The translations under genes and the position numbers were made by a program. A DNA stretch of 64,000 bases, taken from positions 62,001-126,000 of the forward strand of contig CAWDKQ010000021.1 in assembly GCA_963802915.1 (NCBI GenBank). The letters are read 5' to 3'. This DNA comes from JAICMB01 sp963802915. GTDB taxonomy: Bacteria > Acidobacteriota > Terriglobia > Bryobacterales > Bryobacteraceae. Under the pieces are notes generated by a model. The model saw only the letters and a list, made by a program, of their open reading frames with translations, did not search any database and had not been told where the DNA came from. Shown piece by piece: positions 45,170-52,896 of this stretch (position 1 is the first letter of the stretch; the number at the start of each line of letters is the position of its first letter).

Positions 45170-46684
45170 ATGACGAGAGACGACAGGGTAACTTATTCCG
45201 GCAAGGGCGGAAGCATCGTTCCGCTCGTAAACAGCCGCGAGCTGCCGTCCGTTCGCGATGTCGCCGACACATTTTTCCGGCAAATCCGAGTCATCCTCGC
45301 TCTGTGCATTCTATTCACGATTGCTCTCATTGCTTTCGTAGTCTTCTCCCCGCGGATGTACGAAGCGGAGATGACCATCCTGGTCAAAAACAACCGCGTC
45401 GACGTGGTCATGTCCCCCGATGGCGGTCCCGGCGTAATGCGTCAGGCCGACGTCAGCGACGCCCAACTCGGCACCGAGATCCAGCTCTTATCGAGCCCCG
45501 AAGTATTTCGTAAGGTCGTCGAGCAGTGTAAGTTGGCCGGACCTTCTCCTGCAGAGCGCGAAAGAGCTGTCAACAAGCTGATGAAGCGCGTTCGAGTCGC
45601 GCCGGTCATGAAATCCGACATGATTCGTGTGCGCTACTCCTCGCCCGATCCGAAACTGAGCGCCCGCGTGTTGCAGTCCATCGCGGACGTTTATTTCGAG
45701 CAGCATCTCCAGTTGCACAGCAGCGCCGGCTCATTTGAGTTCTTCCAACACCAGGCCGAAGTGTACGAGAAGCAGCTCCAGGATGCCGAAGCCAAGCTGG
45801 TCACATACCAGCAGACTTCCGGAGTGGCAAGCGCTCCCGCGGAAAAAGATCTGATGCTGCGCAAGCTGTTGGAACAGGAAGCGGCACTCCGCGAGGCCCA
45901 GGCCGCCAGCGCCGAAACACAGAAGCGCATCACGAATATCCGCGAGCAGTTATCCGGGCTGTCGCCACGCATCACCACGCAGCAGCGCACTATGCCGAAC
46001 CAATACTCGGTGGAACGCCTCAACACCCTGCTTGCCGAATTGCAAAACAAGCGAACGGAGCTGCTCTCGAAGTTCAAACCGGGCGACCGCATGATCAAGC
46101 AAGTCGACCAACAGATCGCTGACACCAAAGACGCGATGCAGCGCGCCGAGAAGCTCCATGCCACCGAAGAAGCTACCGACGTAAACCCGCTCCGCCAAAC
46201 TCTAGAAGCCGAGCTAGCCCGCGACCAGACTACAGCCGATGGTCTCACCGCGCGAGTGGACACACTGGCCCACCAGAATAGTCAATATCAGTCGGAGTTG
46301 GGAAAGGTCGAAGGAATTCTGCCTGGCGAACAAGAACTGGTTCGCGAGATTAAAGTCGCCGAAGAAAACTACCTGCTGTATTCGAAAAAGCGCGAAGAAG
46401 CCCGCATCGGCGATGCCATGGATCAACAGAAAATTGCAAACGCCGCTCTGGCCGAGCCGCCGCGAGTTCCCGCGCTGGCCGAACCCAAGCTCAACATGAC
46501 CGTAGCGGCCGGTTTCGTTCTTGGTAACGTTCTGATTCTACTCGGAGGAATGGTGGTGGGGCACTGGCGCCGGACGGTCCAAACGCCTTGGGAACTCGAG
46601 ACGTTTGCCGGTACGCCCGTGCTCGCCACGGTCGCGATGTACCCCAAGCCGAAAGCTGAAATCCAACGGAGGGCCAGTCGATGA
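45170..46684 (+). CDS. Polysaccharide chain-length determinant / co-polymerase (Wzz/GumC type)
   Basis: A 504-residue inner-membrane protein. Two TM helices (about 38-60 and 448-468) flank a long periplasmic part with extended coiled coils (LRKLLEQEAALREAQAASA; AEKLHATEEATDVNPLRQTL). The PxxP-like ends (SPRMYEAEMTILVKNN; EPPRVPALAEPKLN) are those of Wzz/GumC proteins. It sets exopolysaccharide chain length with the next gene product. First gene of the operon; the next start overlaps its stop. Confidence 0.9.
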   Translation: MTRDDRVTYSGKGGSIVPLVNSRELPSVRDVADTFFRQIRVILALCILFTIALIAFVVFSPRMYEAEMTILVKNNRVDVVMSPDGGPGVMRQADVSDAQLGTEIQLLSSPEVFRKVVEQCKLAGPSPAERERAVNKLMKRVRVAPVMKSDMIRVRYSSPDPKLSARVLQSIADVYFEQHLQLHSSAGSFEFFQHQAEVYEKQLQDAEAKLVTYQQTSGVASAPAEKDLMLRKLLEQEAALREAQAASAETQKRITNIREQLSGLSPRITTQQRTMPNQYSVERLNTLLAELQNKRTELLSKFKPGDRMIKQVDQQIADTKDAMQRAEKLHATEEATDVNPLRQTLEAELARDQTTADGLTARVDTLAHQNSQYQSELGKVEGILPGEQELVREIKVAEENYLLYSKKREEARIGDAMDQQKIANAALAEPPRVPALAEPKLNMTVAAGFVLGNVLILLGGMVVGHWRRTVQTPWELETFAGTPVLATVAMYPKPKAEIQRRASR

Positions 46685-47331
46685 GCGCTCTTCCGGACAA
46701 GTATTTTCCTAAAACAATCAGTCCGATTCGGCCCGCGCCGAAACCGCGTGAAGATTCCTGGGAACATCCCGGTTTTCTGCAGCCGCTCGTTCAATCGATG
46801 ATCCAGATCAAGAATTCCGAATCTGGACGCGGCGTATTCGCATTCACGGGACCCACGCAGGGAGTCGGAGTCAGTTACGTGACTCAGGTCATCGCCAGGG
46901 GCTTATCGATCGAAGCGCAAGGCCGCATCCTGATCGCTTCTTCCTCTCTATTAATCGGACTAACCGATGAAGATCTACGTCGAAAGTTGCCCGGCTGCGT
47001 CGAAAGAGCCCCCAACATCTGGGTCGCTCTCGACGACCAATTAATCGACCAGCTTCCCATCGGTCTCCTGAATCACGTCTGGCTCGATGTTCCCGCCAAC
47101 GATTTCGCTTACGTTCTCGTGGACTGCCCGGCTCTGAACAAAGCCGGCGATGCATTACGAGTCGGTCCCGGCGCCGACGCTGCGTTCCTCGTAGTGGCCG
47201 CGGGCGAAACCACGCGAGCGCAAATCGAGCACGCCCAAAAGCTCTTGCACCATGCTTCTGTGCGCCTGGAAGGAATCGTCCTGAACCGCCGCACGTATCC
47301 GGTCCCGGACGTCCTCTACAAGCTTTTATGA
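46681..47331 (+). CDS. CpsD/CapB-like P-loop protein with degenerate Walker A
   Basis: A 216-residue protein with the fold of bacterial tyrosine kinases that partner Wzz. The P-loop position reads FAFTGPTQGVGVSYVTQ, lacking the Lys-Ser/Thr of a working Walker A. A Walker B-like FAYVLVDCPAL is present. There is no C-terminal Tyr cluster. It is probably a non-catalytic regulator of chain-length control or export; the loss of kinase activity is inference. ATGA overlaps on both sides tie it to wzz and the exporter. Confidence 0.8.
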   Translation: MSALPDKYFPKTISPIRPAPKPREDSWEHPGFLQPLVQSMIQIKNSESGRGVFAFTGPTQGVGVSYVTQVIARGLSIEAQGRILIASSSLLIGLTDEDLRRKLPGCVERAPNIWVALDDQLIDQLPIGLLNHVWLDVPANDFAYVLVDCPALNKAGDALRVGPGADAAFLVVAAGETTRAQIEHAQKLLHHASVRLEGIVLNRRTYPVPDVLYKLL

Positions 47332-47972
47332 GATCGATTGCCATTATCTTGTTGCTTGCCGCATCAGCCGCCGCTCAAACCGGCGGCTTTGCCGAGCGCG
47401 ATCCGCATTATCATCTCCAGGCTGAGGATAAGGTCGAAGTTCAATATCGCTACACGCCGGAGTACAACGCCACCGTCGCTCTCCAGCCCGACGGATTCGT
47501 TTCGTTGCCACTAGTCGGCGAAGTAAAACTCATGGGGCTCACGCTGGAACAAGCCTCCAAAGCAATCGCGGAAAAGGCCGGCGAGCGTCTCGCCGATCCC
47601 GAAGTCACCGTGCTCTTAAAAGAGTACGTCAAGCCCTACTTCGTTGTCGCCGGCGAAGTCGCGCATCCAGGCCGATTCGAACTTCATGGACAGGTTGGAT
47701 TGATTGAAGGCGTCGCCCTCAGCGGCGGCGTGAAAGACAGCGCCAAACGGACGCAAGTAATTCTATTTCGCAAAACCAGCGGCGAAATGGCCGAAGTAAA
47801 GGTGTACGACTTGAGGAAGCTCATGTCGGCTTCGAACATCACCGAGGATGTGCAACTGCATTCTGGCGACATGATCGTTGTTCCTCGTAACTTTATCTCG
47901 CGTATTGAGCCGTACGTCCGGCTCACTGAGGGCAGCCTTTCCGCGGTCTTCCTGGGCATGGGCTTGCCATAA
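47328..47972 (+). CDS. Polysaccharide export protein (Wza-like, Poly_export/SLBB)
   Basis: A 214-residue exported protein (signal MRSIAIILLLAASAAA). The Poly_export domain is seen in YHLQAEDKVEVQYRYTPEYN and LQPDGFVSLPLVGEVKLMGL, then an SLBB domain (YFVVAGEVAHPGRFELHGQV). It lacks a lipobox and the C-terminal amphipathic helix of E. coli Wza, so it probably works with another outer-membrane partner. Its start overlaps the previous stop. Confidence 0.9.
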   Translation: MRSIAIILLLAASAAAQTGGFAERDPHYHLQAEDKVEVQYRYTPEYNATVALQPDGFVSLPLVGEVKLMGLTLEQASKAIAEKAGERLADPEVTVLLKEYVKPYFVVAGEVAHPGRFELHGQVGLIEGVALSGGVKDSAKRTQVILFRKTSGEMAEVKVYDLRKLMSASNITEDVQLHSGDMIVVPRNFISRIEPYVRLTEGSLSAVFLGMGLP

Positions 47973-47976
47973 GGCA

Positions 47977-49284
47977 ATGTTCGCCGCAGCGCTCGAAAAG
48001 ATCGGACCACGGCGTCTGGCCGGAAGCAGACTACTCCAGAATGTGGCCGCGCTCTATGGCGTGCAGGTCGGCAGGAAAATCATCCCGCTGATCACGATCC
48101 CGTATCTCGCAAGAGTTCTCGGACCGGTCGGCTGGGGCAAGGTGGCCTTCGTCACCGCCGTAAGTGAGTTTGTCGTGATCCTCATCGAATTTGGCTTCAA
48201 CCTGTCTGCGACGCGCGAGATCGCACGCCATCGCGACTCTCCCGCGAAATGCGGCGAGATCATGGCTGGAGTCCTGGGCGCTCAAGTCCTGCTCGCGATT
48301 CTCGGAGTCTCACTCGCGCTCTGCATATCGCCGTTCATCCCTCTGCTCCACGACAATCACGATCTGCTCGCCGGGGGCCTCGTCTACGGCGTGATGCAGG
48401 GAAGCTCGCCGCTCTGGTTTTTCCAGGGACTCGAGCGCATGCGAGTCTCATCGGCCCTCGAGATCTCCGGAAAGCTCGCGGGATTATGTGGACTGTTCCT
48501 TTTCGTTCACTCACCCGCCGACGCCTGGAAAGTCATGGCCCTCGCCGGCATTGCGCCCGCGGTCACCACGATGGCCTGCTTCCTGCTCGCCTACCGCACC
48601 ATCCCTCTGCATCCGCCATCGATCGCTCACGTTCGAAATGCCTTGCAAATGGGCTGGCGCATGTTCGTGTTTCGCAGCGCCGAAAGCCTCTACGGCGTCG
48701 GCAACGTTTTCCTCCTCGGACTTTTTGCGCCGCCCGCGATTGTCGGATATTTTGCATCGGCCGAAAAGGTCTCGAAGGCCGCCTTTGGATTATTGAACCC
48801 CATCCGCGACGCGATTTTCCCCCGCCTGAGTCATCTTGCGATACAAGGCAGGGAAGCGGCTGGACGCCTCGCTAGACTCGGAGCTGCCGCGATGATCGGA
48901 GGCGGAGTCGCCCTTGGCCTCGCGCTCTTCTTATTTGCGCCGGTCGTGGTCCGCTTGCTCATGGGCGCTGCATTCGAGCCTGCGGTCGCGGCATTGCGAA
49001 TCCTCTCAGCCCTCCCAGTCCTGCTATCCATCACCTACTCCATCGGATTTCAGTGGCTCTTGCCTCACGGCAAAGACGCTTTGATCAATCGGATCATCCT
49101 CTCGGCTGGCGTTCTCAACGTGAGCCTGTCCTTCCTGCTCGCGCCGCGATTTGCTCACGTCGGCATGGCCTGGACAGTCGTTAGCTCCGAAGCGTTCGTC
49201 TCCATCTGCATGGTGGTCGCGGTTCTGCGCAGCGCCCCGCTGTGGACACCCGCGAGCCCAGCCGTGACGCCGGAGAACTGCTGA
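47977..49284 (+). CDS. Oligosaccharide flippase (Wzx-like)
   Basis: A 435-residue polytopic protein with about 12 hydrophobic segments of the MATE/MOP polysaccharide transporter type: LYGVQVGRKIIPLITIPYLA at the N-terminus, GPVGWGKVAFVTAVSEFV and the GMAWTVVSSEAF C-terminal block. It should flip lipid-linked repeat units to the periplasm. The ATG at 47977 (5 bp after the Wza-like stop) is chosen over earlier in-frame codons that overlap the exporter gene. Its TGA overlaps the next ATG. Confidence 0.88.
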   Translation: MFAAALEKIGPRRLAGSRLLQNVAALYGVQVGRKIIPLITIPYLARVLGPVGWGKVAFVTAVSEFVVILIEFGFNLSATREIARHRDSPAKCGEIMAGVLGAQVLLAILGVSLALCISPFIPLLHDNHDLLAGGLVYGVMQGSSPLWFFQGLERMRVSSALEISGKLAGLCGLFLFVHSPADAWKVMALAGIAPAVTTMACFLLAYRTIPLHPPSIAHVRNALQMGWRMFVFRSAESLYGVGNVFLLGLFAPPAIVGYFASAEKVSKAAFGLLNPIRDAIFPRLSHLAIQGREAAGRLARLGAAAMIGGGVALGLALFLFAPVVVRLLMGAAFEPAVAALRILSALPVLLSITYSIGFQWLLPHGKDALINRIILSAGVLNVSLSFLLAPRFAHVGMAWTVVSSEAFVSICMVVAVLRSAPLWTPASPAVTPENC

Positions 49285-50654
49285 TGCGACGCGAACGCGA
49301 GCTTTGGTGGTTAAATCCTGCCTGGGTGGTCGGCGTCATGGGAGGATTGCTTACCCTCGCCGCCTACATCGTCCCGGACTCCATGTACCGGAATTATTGG
49401 AAGACTCCGAAGTTCTTCGATCCCCACGCCGCCTTCATCACTCTCTCCTGTGTCGGCATTTTTGTCCTTGGCGCGGCGATCGGAAGCTTGCGGCGATCGC
49501 GCAGACCAGCCCCGCAAGGAGACGACTGGGTCTACGGAATCGCCTGGAAACTAACTCTACGCGTCTTCAACGCCTCTTTCTACCTGACCATCGTCGGCTA
49601 CGTAGTGTGGGCCGCAGTTGCCATATCGCGTGGCGCCAATCTCGCGCTTGCGCTTGGCGTCCTGCACGGCGACAAGGGCGCCAGCTACGTGATGAAGGAA
49701 GTCTACATGGGCACGGTCAGCGGCGTTACGACGCTCACGCAGTTAGGCATCGTGTGCATGGTGCTCGCCGTCCTGATCGGACGAGTTTTCGGATGGCGCA
49801 AAGTCGTTTTCCAGTGCACCGTCGTAGTCCTTCTCGCCGTCGTACGCGCGCTCATGAACAGCGAACGGCTCGCAGTCATGGAGTTGCTCGTACCCACCGT
49901 CGCCCTTTCCGTTCAACTCATAGTTCTGGGCGCGAAACGATTCCAGGGGCGCCTCTGGCCGCTGCTCAAAGCCGCGCCCGTAGTCGGATACACCGGATTG
50001 ATCGGAGTCTTCGGAGCGTCGGAATATTTCCGATCCTGGATCAACTATTACCAGGGCGGCGACCTTACCTTCTGGCAATTCGTCAGCCTTCGCCTCCTCG
50101 GATACTACGTCACCGCGCTTAACAACGGAGCTTTACTCATTCAGCGCATCGCGCCCACCGGTGCGCCCTTCTTAAGTCTCCACGTGCTCTGGCGATCGCC
50201 ACTGCTCGGCGGCATCATGGACGCGATCTACCCGAACCTGCCCCTGGCATCCGTCGAAACCGATCCGTACATGAGCTACCTCACTGCCGAAGCGAATCCC
50301 GAGTTCAACAACGGCGGCGGATTTTTCCTGCCGATCATCGATTTCGGTTTTGTCGGTGCGCTTCTCTATTGGCTCATCGCAGGCGTGGTCTGCGGAATCC
50401 TATATCGCAAGTTTCAGCAGAAAAGCCCCGCAGGTCTTCTGCTCTACCCCGTGACGTTCACAAGCGTCATCGAATTGAGCCGCATCATTTACTGGGCCGA
50501 AGGCCGCATTCTGCTCCCTATGTGCGTCCTCACCTTGATCGCCCTGGCATGCTCCTACTACGTCAACCATAAACCCGTAACCGCGTCGATCGAAATCCCG
50601 ATTGAAGCCCCGCTTGAAACGAAGGAGGAGCCACAATGGCAGCCATCGCACTGA
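49284..50654 (+). CDS. O-antigen/exopolysaccharide polymerase (Wzy-like) membrane protein
   Basis: A 456-residue membrane protein with about 11 hydrophobic helices (WVVGVMGGLLTLAAYIVP, TIVGYVVWAAVAISRGANLA, VCMVLAVLIGRVFGWRK) and a long periplasmic loop near residues 290-370 (NPEFNNGGGFFLP). Topology and neighbours fit a Wzy polymerase; sequence motifs are weak, as usual. The start at 49284 forms a TGATG junction with wzx; the frame is also open to 49242. Confidence 0.78.
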   Translation: MRRERELWWLNPAWVVGVMGGLLTLAAYIVPDSMYRNYWKTPKFFDPHAAFITLSCVGIFVLGAAIGSLRRSRRPAPQGDDWVYGIAWKLTLRVFNASFYLTIVGYVVWAAVAISRGANLALALGVLHGDKGASYVMKEVYMGTVSGVTTLTQLGIVCMVLAVLIGRVFGWRKVVFQCTVVVLLAVVRALMNSERLAVMELLVPTVALSVQLIVLGAKRFQGRLWPLLKAAPVVGYTGLIGVFGASEYFRSWINYYQGGDLTFWQFVSLRLLGYYVTALNNGALLIQRIAPTGAPFLSLHVLWRSPLLGGIMDAIYPNLPLASVETDPYMSYLTAEANPEFNNGGGFFLPIIDFGFVGALLYWLIAGVVCGILYRKFQQKSPAGLLLYPVTFTSVIELSRIIYWAEGRILLPMCVLTLIALACSYYVNHKPVTASIEIPIEAPLETKEEPQWQPSH

Positions 50655-51670
50655 ACGCCCGCTTCTACTCTCACGTCCCTACCGGAATGCAGCGCTACGG
50701 CCTCGAAATGGCGAAGCGCCTTTACGCCGACCTCGACATCGTTCGGCCCGGCCGTCCCTTGAGCGGCACCGAAGGACATCTCTGGGAACAGATCTATTTG
50801 CCCGCCGCCGCGCGAGGCCGCCTGTTATGGAGTCCGAACAATACGGGCCCCGTCACTGTCTCCCGGCAAATCTGCACCATCCACGACATCATTCCCGTCG
50901 AACGTCCCGATTGGTTTAACGCCAGGTTCTCAGCCTGGTATCGCTGGCTGCTGCCGAGACTTGTCCGCCGCGTCCGCCACGTCATCGCCGTATCGGAATT
51001 CACGAAGCAGCGCGTCTTAGAACGCTTCGGCGTCGACCCATCGAAAGTAACCGTCGTTTGGAACGGAGTGGACGCGCAGTATCATCCCCGAACATTTGAA
51101 GAACTGCGCTTGATGCGTCGCGAACTGAATATTCCCAGCCAGCATTATCTGCTCTGTCTCGGCTCTCTCGAACCGCGCAAAAACCTGCGCCGCCTGCTCT
51201 CCGCCTGGCAGCAGATCAGCCCCAAACTGCCTTCCGAAATCATCCTCGTCATCGCCGGCAAAGTGGGGGCCTCCGGAGTATTCGCCGACGCTGGCCTGAC
51301 CTCCATTCCGGACCGCGTCCACTTCACCGGCTACGTCAAGGAGGACCAGTTACCCGCCTTGCATTCTGGCGCATTGGCTCTCGTCTACCCATCGCTATAC
51401 GAAGGTTTCGGATTGCCGCCGCTTGAGGCAATGGCCTGCGGAACGCCGGTCGTAACTTCATCCGGCACCTCTTTGACCGAAGTGGTCGGAGACGCCGCCG
51501 TCCTGGTCGACCCAATGGACGAAATGTCGATCGCCGACGGAATCCGCCAAATTGTAGAGGATTCAGCTCTGCGCGAACGCTTGCGGGACCTCGGCATGGC
51601 TCGCGCGAAGAACATCACTTGGGAACGAAGCGCGAAAGAAACACGAAAGGTGCTCTCGGCCTTTCTCTAA
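50636..51670 (+). CDS. Glycosyltransferase family 4
   Basis: A 344-residue GT-B enzyme of family GT4. The N-terminal half has LNARFYSHVPTGMQRYGLEM and ICTIHDIIPVERPDWF, and the donor half HVIAVSEFTKQRVLERFGV, LCLGSLEPRKNLRRL and YPSLYEGFGLPPLEAMACGT with the EGFGLPxxE signature. It adds one sugar to the repeat unit; donor and linkage are unknown. It overlaps the polymerase gene by 19 bp. Confidence 0.92.
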   Translation: MAAIALNARFYSHVPTGMQRYGLEMAKRLYADLDIVRPGRPLSGTEGHLWEQIYLPAAARGRLLWSPNNTGPVTVSRQICTIHDIIPVERPDWFNARFSAWYRWLLPRLVRRVRHVIAVSEFTKQRVLERFGVDPSKVTVVWNGVDAQYHPRTFEELRLMRRELNIPSQHYLLCLGSLEPRKNLRRLLSAWQQISPKLPSEIILVIAGKVGASGVFADAGLTSIPDRVHFTGYVKEDQLPALHSGALALVYPSLYEGFGLPPLEAMACGTPVVTSSGTSLTEVVGDAAVLVDPMDEMSIADGIRQIVEDSALRERLRDLGMARAKNITWERSAKETRKVLSAFL

Positions 51671-51679
51671 GGACAAAAA

Positions 51680-52816
51680 ATGAAGGTCTTGTTTCTCATC
51701 ACGCGCGCCGAACTGGGAGGAGCCCAAACCCACGTAGTCGACCTCCTGCGTGGATTGCGCAATGAAATCGATGTCGAGGTCGGCACTGGCGAGCGCGGCT
51801 ATCTCACCGAAACAGCCGAGCAACTCGGGATTCCGGTACACATCGTCCCGGACCTGATCCAGCCCATGCGCCCTCTGAAAGACCTACACGCTCTCCGCAA
51901 TTGCGTCCGCCTGATACGCAAAGTGCAGCCGGATATCGTACACACGCACACGTCCAAAGCCGGAGTCATCGGAAGATTGGCGGCGCGCCTTGCCGGCGTG
52001 CAATCGATCTTCACAGCACACACCTGGTGCTTTGCCGAAGGCACATCCTGGAAGTGGAAAGCGATCGGAATTCCACTCGAGCGTCTGGCAGCCCGTTGTT
52101 CCGCGCGGATTCTCACCGTCTCTGATTCTAATCGCAATCTGGCCCTGCGCCAACACATCGCCCCACCCGCTAAATTCCTAACAGTTCACAACGGCATCGA
52201 AGATTGTCCCCATCGCGCCGCGATCGGAACCGTCCCCGTTCCGAAAATCATCATGGTGGCTCGCTTCAGCCCGCAGAAAGCGCAGGACCAGCTCCTCGAA
52301 GCAGTACGTGAAATCGCCACGACATTCGAGCTTGTGTTCGTAGGCGACGGCCCATCTCGGCCCGCACTCGAACAAAGATCGCATGCACTAAACCTGCAAG
52401 ATCGCGTGAAGTTCCTCGGCCAAAGGCTCGATATTCCCGAACTCCTCGCTTCAGCCGACATCTTTGCACTTTCCACAAACTGGGAAGGCTTCCCGATAAG
52501 CATCCTCGAAGCGATGCGCGCGGGACTTCCGGTTGTCGCGTCCGACGTCAACGGAGTCCCTGAAGCAGTGTCGGATGGCATCACCGGCTATCTGGTTCCG
52601 GCCGGCGATGTCGGCGCCTGCCGCAACCGCCTGACCCAGTTACTGACGGATGTAAATCTGCGCCGCAACATGGGCGTCGCCGGCCGCATCCGCTTCGAAA
52701 AAGAATTTACCGCGGATGGAATGCTCCGCAAAACCGCGACCATCTATCGCGAATTGTTGCGCCCATTGCATCCCGTGGAACTTGAAGTCTCTAAGCGCTT
52801 AGAACGTTTCCCTTAG
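51680..52816 (+). CDS. Glycosyltransferase family 4
   Basis: A 378-residue GT4 enzyme: VLFLITRAELGGAQTHVVDL, DIVHTHTSKAGVIGRLAARL, TVSDSNRNLALRQHI, IIMVARFSPQKAQDQLLEAV and TNWEGFPISILEAMRAGLPV. The THTSKAG stretch is typical of WbpH/PglA-like transferases. The second transferase of the locus, 9 bp after the first. The hybrid NRPS-PKS follows after 80 bp on the same strand. Confidence 0.92.
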   Translation: MKVLFLITRAELGGAQTHVVDLLRGLRNEIDVEVGTGERGYLTETAEQLGIPVHIVPDLIQPMRPLKDLHALRNCVRLIRKVQPDIVHTHTSKAGVIGRLAARLAGVQSIFTAHTWCFAEGTSWKWKAIGIPLERLAARCSARILTVSDSNRNLALRQHIAPPAKFLTVHNGIEDCPHRAAIGTVPVPKIIMVARFSPQKAQDQLLEAVREIATTFELVFVGDGPSRPALEQRSHALNLQDRVKFLGQRLDIPELLASADIFALSTNWEGFPISILEAMRAGLPVVASDVNGVPEAVSDGITGYLVPAGDVGACRNRLTQLLTDVNLRRNMGVAGRIRFEKEFTADGMLRKTATIYRELLRPLHPVELEVSKRLERFP

Positions 52817-52896
52817 AACGTTGGTTTGCGGTGGAGAACTACGGACCCATAGCCCATGGCGAAAACTTTCTTTAATTTAGTTCTACAACGAATCGT

